Of a stretch of 64,000 nt of DNA, positions 59,869 through 64,000 are shown piece after piece. The number at the start of each line of letters is the position of its first letter. The stretch's first letter is position 1. The notes under the pieces were generated by a model. That model searched no databases. It was not told the DNA's origin and saw only the letters and a program-made list of their open reading frames with translations. The position numbers and the translations under genes are program-made. Origin of the DNA: Xanthomonas dyei (lineage in GTDB: Bacteria > Pseudomonadota > Gammaproteobacteria > Xanthomonadales > Xanthomonadaceae); assembly GCF_002939865.1 (NCBI RefSeq), contig NZ_MDEE01000001.1, forward strand, positions 124,001-188,000. Reading direction: 5' to 3'.

Positions 59869-60660
59869 TTACTGACGGGTACTGACGCCATTCTGGCGCA
59901 CGCCGGAATCCCCAGCCGTCGACGCGGTCTGGGTCACCAGCTGACCATCGACCACCGGCAGACGATCGCTCGCCGGCTTGTCGTTCATCCGCACGGTCTT
60001 CTCGAAACCGTCGTAGCGGTAGGTCACGTCATAAGCCACCACGTTGTCGGCGTCGCCCAGCGAAATGCGCTCGCCCGGCTTGCTGTCCATGCGCATGGTG
60101 CCGGTGGTGCCGTCGGCATTGCGGTAAGTCACGTCGTAACCCACCACGCGCGCGGAGCTCGAATTGGCGTTTTCGGTGTGGCACTGGCGCTCGGTGCGAT
60201 CCACCACACGGCCGCCGACATGATTGCGGTCCACACGGTTACCGACCATGCCGCCACCGACAGCGCCAGCCACGGTTGCCAACTTGCGGCCATTGCCGCT
60301 GCCGAACTGGTTACCCACCAAGCCGCCGATCACGGCACCTGCGACGGTGCCACCGACGTTGCCATCGCGCTCGGGCAAACGTTCCTGCACCACCACGTCG
60401 CGGCACACTTCGCGCGGCGAGGAGCTGGTGGTGGTTTCGCGGATTGCGGCGCTGTTGACGACCTGCGCGTACTGCGGCTCGCGCTGGGTGATCGGTGCGA
60501 CCTTGACCACGTCGGCGTACTCCAGGCCACGCGGCGCCGGCTGGCCGTTGGCGACGAAATCGCCCGACGACGGACGGTTATTCATGAAGGCGGCAGTGGC
60601 CACGCCTCCCACCAGCAAGGCACCGGCAGCGACCAGTATAGTTGTCGTATTGCTCTTCAT
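59869..60660 (-). CDS. Glycine-zipper 2TM-domain envelope protein
   Basis: A 263-residue protein with an N-terminal membrane anchor or signal (TTTILVAAGALLVGGVATAAF) and a central glycine-zipper pair (GGTVAGAVIGGLVGNQFGSG and LATVAGAVGGGMVGN), the Rick_17kDa_Anti/SlyB pattern. The C-terminal half has two copies of a YDVTYR(N/Y).DG.....RM element. Probably located in the inner membrane or periplasm with a role in envelope integrity. AGGGAG precedes the start. It ends with a strong terminator. Confidence 0.85.
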   Translation of the reverse strand: MKSNTTTILVAAGALLVGGVATAAFMNNRPSSGDFVANGQPAPRGLEYADVVKVAPITQREPQYAQVVNSAAIRETTTSSSPREVCRDVVVQERLPERDGNVGGTVAGAVIGGLVGNQFGSGNGRKLATVAGAVGGGMVGNRVDRNHVGGRVVDRTERQCHTENANSSSARVVGYDVTYRNADGTTGTMRMDSKPGERISLGDADNVVAYDVTYRYDGFEKTVRMNDKPASDRLPVVDGQLVTQTASTAGDSGVRQNGVSTRQ

Positions 60661-60804
60661 AACCAGCTCCCTGCGGACGCACCGCGTTGTTGACGGGGTG
60701 ATTCCAGCACGGCAACCCTGAACGAAAACGCCCTCGCTCATGAACGCCATGGTTAAGTTCAGCTAGCGGTTACTTCATGCACTTCTAACAGTCGGAGCTC
60801 TCGC

Positions 60805-61020
60805 ATGCGAAATTCCCTGACCGCACATGCCCTGGAGTGGGCGGCCAAACTGCGCTATCCCACCTTGTTCAAGCTGGCAGCCGCGCTGTTCGTGGTGGAT
60901 GTACTGGTGCCGGATCTGGTGCCATTCGTGGACGAGCTGCTGTTCGGCCTGACCACGCTGCTGCTGGCGAACTGGAAAACCCGCAAGGCACCGCTGCCGG
61001 CACCGGTGCGCCGCGACTGA
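60805..61020 (+). CDS. DUF6116 small membrane protein
   Basis: A 71-residue protein (LRYPTLFKLAAALFVVDVLV, PFVDELLFGLTTLLLANWK) with one or two hydrophobic helices and a basic tail, matching the DUF6116 proteins of Xanthomonadaceae. The stop overlaps the tatD start (TGATG), so translation is coupled. The function is unknown. Confidence 0.75.
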   Translation: MRNSLTAHALEWAAKLRYPTLFKLAAALFVVDVLVPDLVPFVDELLFGLTTLLLANWKTRKAPLPAPVRRD

Positions 61021-61787
61021 TGCAGTTGATCGACAGCCATTGCCATCTGGACGCGAGCGAATTCGACCACGACCGCGCTGCGGTGATCGCGCGTGCGCGC
61101 GACGCCGGCGTCATGCAGCAGGTGGTGCCGGCCGTCACCGCAGCCAGCTGGCCGGGCTTGCGCGCGGTGTGCACGCAGGCTCCGGGGCTGCATCCGGCCT
61201 ATGGCCTGCACCCGATCTTTCTCGATCAGCACCGCCCCGAGCATCTGGAGCAGCTGGCCGAGTGGATCGAACGCGAGCGCCCCTGCGCGATCGGCGAATG
61301 CGGGCTGGATTTCTATCTGGAGGGCCTGAACGCGCAGGCCCAGCGCGACTATTTCGACGGCCAATTGCGCCTGGCAAAGCACTACGACCTGCCGCTGATC
61401 GTGCACGCGCGCCGCGCCACCGAAGAAGTCATCGCCCGCATCAAGGCCGTTGGCGGCCTGCGTGGCGTGGTGCACAGCTTTGCCGGCAGCCCCGAGCAGG
61501 CGCAGCAATTGTGGAAGCTGGATTTCATGATCGGCCTGGGCGGGCCGGTCACCTACCCGCGCGCCAATCGCCTGCGCGGCCTGGCGGCGACCATGCCATT
61601 GCAGCACCTGCTGCTGGAAACCGACGCACCCGATCAACCCGATGCCAGCATCCGCGGTGCGCGCAACGAGCCGGCCGCTCTGCGCACGGTCTTGGCGTGC
61701 ATCGCGCAGCTGCGCGGCGAAGACGCCGAACACATCGCCACGCAGACCACGGCCAACGCACGCGCCTTGTTCGGCTTGCCCGGCTGA
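61020..61787 (+). CDS. TatD-family metal-dependent hydrolase
   Basis: A 255-residue TIM-barrel hydrolase: metal ligands in DSHCHLDASEF at the N-terminus, IGECGLDFY, IVHARRA, HSFAG and ETDAP. TatD-family proteins are 3'-5' DNA exonucleases or deoxyribonucleases with a role in DNA repair; this one is closest to the YjjV/TatD type. The start is fixed by the conserved MQLIDSHCH and its 1-nt overlap with the preceding stop. Confidence 0.9.
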   Translation: MQLIDSHCHLDASEFDHDRAAVIARARDAGVMQQVVPAVTAASWPGLRAVCTQAPGLHPAYGLHPIFLDQHRPEHLEQLAEWIERERPCAIGECGLDFYLEGLNAQAQRDYFDGQLRLAKHYDLPLIVHARRATEEVIARIKAVGGLRGVVHSFAGSPEQAQQLWKLDFMIGLGGPVTYPRANRLRGLAATMPLQHLLLETDAPDQPDASIRGARNEPAALRTVLACIAQLRGEDAEHIATQTTANARALFGLPG

Positions 61788-61821
61788 TCGGGCCCGCCGC
61801 CCCGGCAGCGCGCGCAGGCAG

Positions 61822-62655
61822 TTATGGCGACGCAGCGGCCACCTCGGCCGCCGGCTTGGACGCAGCGGCCTTGGGTTTGAGCAACATCTCCAGCGCCTTG
61901 CCGACCGCCACAAACGCGAACGTGCCGGTGATATGCGTGGCCGCGCCCAGCCCGGCACCGCAATCCAGCTTGAGCGTGGCATCGGCATCCAGCTGCGGGC
62001 GAATGCCGCACACACTGCCGTCGGCTTGCGGATATTTGACGTTTTCCAGCGAGTACACCGCCGGCACGCCGAAATAGCGCTGCGCATTCTTGGGGAAGTT
62101 GAAGTCGCTGCGCAGCTTCTTGCGGATCAGCGCCAACATCGCATCGTGTTCGGTACGCGAGACATCGCGCACGCGCACCAGGGTGGGATCGGTACGCCCG
62201 CCGGCGGCACCCACGGTCAGCAGCGGCAGCTTGCGACGGCGGCACCAGGCGATGGTTTCCACCTTGACCCGGAAACTGTCGCAAGCATCGATCACCAGAT
62301 CCAGGCCATCGCCCAGCAGCGTTTCGATATTGCCGGTGGTGAGAAATGCCTCCACCGCATCGACCTCGATCTCCGGGTTGATCGCGACGCAGCGCTCGGC
62401 CATGGCCCGCGCCTTGTTGCGCCCGTACTGCCCGGCCAATGCCGGCAATTGCCGATTGGTGTTGGACACGCACAGGTCGTCGGCATCGATCAGGCGCAGA
62501 TGCCCGACGCCGGTCCGTGCCAGCGCCTCGACCACCCACGAGCCCACCCCGCCCATGCCGACCACTGCCACGCGGCAGGCGGACAGCCGCTCCACCGTGC
62601 CGACTCCATACAGCCGGTCGATACCGGCAAAGCGTTCACGCCATTGTGCTTTCAT
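61822..62655 (-). CDS. tcdA: tRNA threonylcarbamoyladenosine dehydratase TcdA
   Basis: A 277-residue E1-like enzyme: ATP-binding GMGGVGSWVVEALARTGVG, DADDLCVSNTNRQ, ACDSFRVK and a C-terminal part with LSLENVKYPQ-like YSLENVKYP. It dehydrates t6A37 of tRNA to cyclic ct6A, which improves decoding of ANN codons. The ATG follows a plausible leader. It converges with tatD. Confidence 0.92.
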   Translation of the reverse strand: MKAQWRERFAGIDRLYGVGTVERLSACRVAVVGMGGVGSWVVEALARTGVGHLRLIDADDLCVSNTNRQLPALAGQYGRNKARAMAERCVAINPEIEVDAVEAFLTTGNIETLLGDGLDLVIDACDSFRVKVETIAWCRRRKLPLLTVGAAGGRTDPTLVRVRDVSRTEHDAMLALIRKKLRSDFNFPKNAQRYFGVPAVYSLENVKYPQADGSVCGIRPQLDADATLKLDCGAGLGAATHITGTFAFVAVGKALEMLLKPKAAASKPAAEVAAASP

Positions 62656-62726
62656 CGGCCTATTTTACGCGCGCCACCTCCCGCGCGTCCGCCCCATCGC
62701 ACGCCTTCCTGCCGGAGCAGCTCGCC

Positions 62727-63155
62727 ATGTCCGCCACACCTCCCAACCAATCCCGCGCAGCCCGTTACGCCTTCATGCTGGTGCTGGGTGTGTTGATCGG
62801 GCTGATCACAACCGTGATGGTGGCGCGCGTGTTGCAGGCGCGGCGCGACCCGGTGCCCGACAGCCTGATGCATGTGCTGGACTACCAATTGCGCGCCTTG
62901 CAGCCACCGTCGGGCGCGGTGTGCACACCCGCGCAGCAACTGGCGCGGCTGCAATCGCTGCGCCTGCTTGCCGACGAACTGGAGCCGGCATTTCCACAGA
63001 TCGGCGAGGATCGCCGCTTCGGCGAACATGCCCAGGCACTGCGTGTCGCACTGGAGCAGGCGCAGCGCAGCGCACCGTCCGGCTGCGCCGCGTTCGTGCC
63101 GATCAAACGGCAGATTTCAGAGGCCTGCGAGGCGTGTCACCGCGACTTTCGATGA
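62727..63155 (+). CDS. Membrane-anchored cytochrome c'-like protein
   Basis: A 142-residue protein with one N-terminal helix (residues 14-36, FMLVLGVLIGLITTVMVARVL) and a helical domain that ends in a heme motif CEACH at 134-138, close to the C-terminus as in cytochromes c'. It would carry one covalent heme in the periplasm. The role (electron carrier, NO binding) is not known. The GGAG box is 12 nt before the start, slightly far. Confidence 0.65.
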   Translation: MSATPPNQSRAARYAFMLVLGVLIGLITTVMVARVLQARRDPVPDSLMHVLDYQLRALQPPSGAVCTPAQQLARLQSLRLLADELEPAFPQIGEDRRFGEHAQALRVALEQAQRSAPSGCAAFVPIKRQISEACEACHRDFR

Positions 63156-63285
63156 GGCTGGATGAAGGCGGCGCTCGGGTTTCGTTAAGCCTGGAGTGAT
63201 CCAGTTGGCAGACCGTTCACCTGGACCAACACAGGATGACGTCGCCGCGGCCCTGACCGCATTCAGAACCATCCGGAGACATCTC

Positions 63286-63768
63286 ATGAAGACCCGACTG
63301 CTTGTTATTGGCCTGGCTGCAACCGCGACCCTGGTCGGCTGCGCCACGTCCCAGCCCCAGTACGGCAGCTATCGCGGCGACCGCGGCTACGACCAGGGAG
63401 TTTCGCAGCAGGCACCGCGTTGCGTGGATTGCGGCATCGTCACCCGCATAGACGAGGTCGGCCCCACCCGCACGGCGCCCACCGGCACCGGCGCGGTGCT
63501 TGGCGGTATCGTCGGCGCAGTGGCCGGCCGCCAGATTTCCAAGGAAACCGGCGGCAGCAAGGGCAACAAGAATGTGTCGGCCGTGGCCGGTGCCGCCGCC
63601 GGCGCGCTGGCGGGCAACGCCATCCAGAACAACGTCACCAGCGAGAGTTTCGACGTGCAGGTGCGCATGGATGATGGCCGCGTCATCGTGGTGAACCAGC
63701 GCGACCTGGCCGGCGTGCGCGAAAACGCCTACGTGCGTGTGGTCAACGGCAAGGTGGTACTGCGCTGA
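63286..63768 (+). CDS. Glycine-zipper lipoprotein (SlyB-like)
   Basis: A 160-residue outer-membrane lipoprotein with lipobox LVGC (Cys19), CVDCGIVTRIDEVG, a glycine zipper (GAVLGGIVGAVAGRQ and VAGAAAGALAGNAIQ) and a C-terminal domain VQVRMDDGRVIVVNQ, the arrangement of SlyB/Pcp proteins. It helps stabilise the outer membrane. A strong terminator follows within 55 bp. Confidence 0.9.
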   Translation: MKTRLLVIGLAATATLVGCATSQPQYGSYRGDRGYDQGVSQQAPRCVDCGIVTRIDEVGPTRTAPTGTGAVLGGIVGAVAGRQISKETGGSKGNKNVSAVAGAAAGALAGNAIQNNVTSESFDVQVRMDDGRVIVVNQRDLAGVRENAYVRVVNGKVVLR

Positions 63769-63797
63769 GCAGTGGCTGTCGCCAACGTGCAGACAAC

Positions 63798-63823
63798 AAA
63801 AAGGCCCGGTAACGGGCCTTTTT
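63798..63823 (+). terminator. Rho-independent terminator
   Basis: AAAAAGGCCCG / CGGGCCTTTTT with a 4-nt loop, so a T-tract is present in both directions. It lies between the SlyB-like gene and the convergent cold-shock gene and probably serves both. Confidence 0.85.
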
Positions 63824-63859
63824 GCTGGAGGCGTGATGGATCGCCGTCAGTGCAGTGGT

Positions 63860-64000
63860 TCAGACCACCTGCACCGCATCGGCCTGCAGGCCTTTTTGAC
63901 CCTGCACGACGGTGAAACTGACCTTCTGCCCCTCCTTGAGACTCTTGAAGCCCTGGATCTGGATGGCGCGGAAATGGACGAAGACGTCTTCGCCGTTTTC
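63860..64000 (-). CDS. Cold-shock protein, C-terminal part (start outside window)
   Basis: The last 46 residues of a CspA-family protein: [21 protein letters not shown] (RNP2-like motif VFVHF) and ending [10 protein letters not shown]. These small beta-barrel proteins bind single-stranded nucleic acid and melt RNA structure. The gene runs off the right edge. Confidence 0.9.
   Translation of the reverse strand, partial: ENGEDVFVHFRAIQIQGFKSLKEGQKVSFTVVQGQKGLQADAVQVV

Noticed and set aside
1-64000. CRISPR array, rRNA or intact tRNA gene
   Set aside because: I saw no regularly spaced direct repeats of CRISPR size and no cloverleaf-like or rRNA-like sequence; only a tmRNA-like 3' end near 34.55 kb was noted.

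Overview
The right half (about 34.6-64 kb) is GC-rich and carries a gene set typical of Xanthomonas or a close relative in the Xanthomonadaceae: a SmeU1VWU2X-type efflux operon with its LysR regulator (described in Stenotrophomonas), dnaB, a photolyase, an AsnB-type synthetase, a glutaryl-CoA dehydrogenase-like enzyme, tatD, tcdA, two glycine-zipper envelope proteins and two diguanylate cyclases. The genus is an inference from gene content and base composition; no rRNA or tRNA gene lies in the window.

The left half (1 to about 34.57 kb) is a mosaic genomic island, more AT-rich in patches, and it is largely a defence island. From left to right it holds: the end of a TrlF-type ATPase, an Abi-like two-helix membrane protein and a superfamily 1 helicase; a tyrosine recombinase and the remnant of a second one; a single-chain GmrSD-type (DUF262/DUF1524) nuclease; an IS3-family relic; a three-gene operon of a small P-loop kinase, a kinase-adenylosuccinate synthetase fusion and a DUF7002 protein; a degenerate IS5-like element; two small membrane proteins; a Gabija-type pair (OLD/TOPRIM ATPase plus UvrD-like helicase); a DarT1-NADAR toxin-antitoxin pair; a Zn-cluster protein and a membrane protein; an ankyrin protein; several small hypothetical proteins; a short RadC; a secreted NucA-type nuclease; an H-NS-like protein; a KAP NTPase cluster with an sce7726-like nuclease; and a membrane protein/ImmA-IrrE protease/Beta-protein operon. 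The right edge is marked by a sequence resembling the 3' end of tmRNA followed by a strong terminator, suggesting insertion into ssrA, with the intact gene expected left of the window.

The most interesting locus is 9767-12628. The second gene fuses a P-loop kinase to a shortened PurA-like synthetase in which the catalytic Asp of PurA (QWGDEGKGK) is Ser (QYGSEGKGN). As I recall it, Ser or Gly at this site is the signature of phage PurZ, which uses dGMP to make the precursor of diaminopurine. Here it is bacterial, fused to a kinase, preceded by a homologous stand-alone kinase and followed 4 nt later by a DUF7002 protein whose N-terminus resembles DarT-like ADP-ribosyltransferases. I read this as a candidate undescribed nucleotide-modifying or anti-phage system.

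In the core region the efflux genes are compactly arranged (SDR, adaptor, RND pump, SDR, outer-membrane channel, with short overlaps) and read divergently from the LysR gene. dnaB has a perfect DnaA box upstream of its start. Other neighbours form short operons with overlapping or nearly abutting genes (GST-asnB, acyl-CoA dehydrogenase-transglutaminase-membrane protein, DUF6116-tatD).
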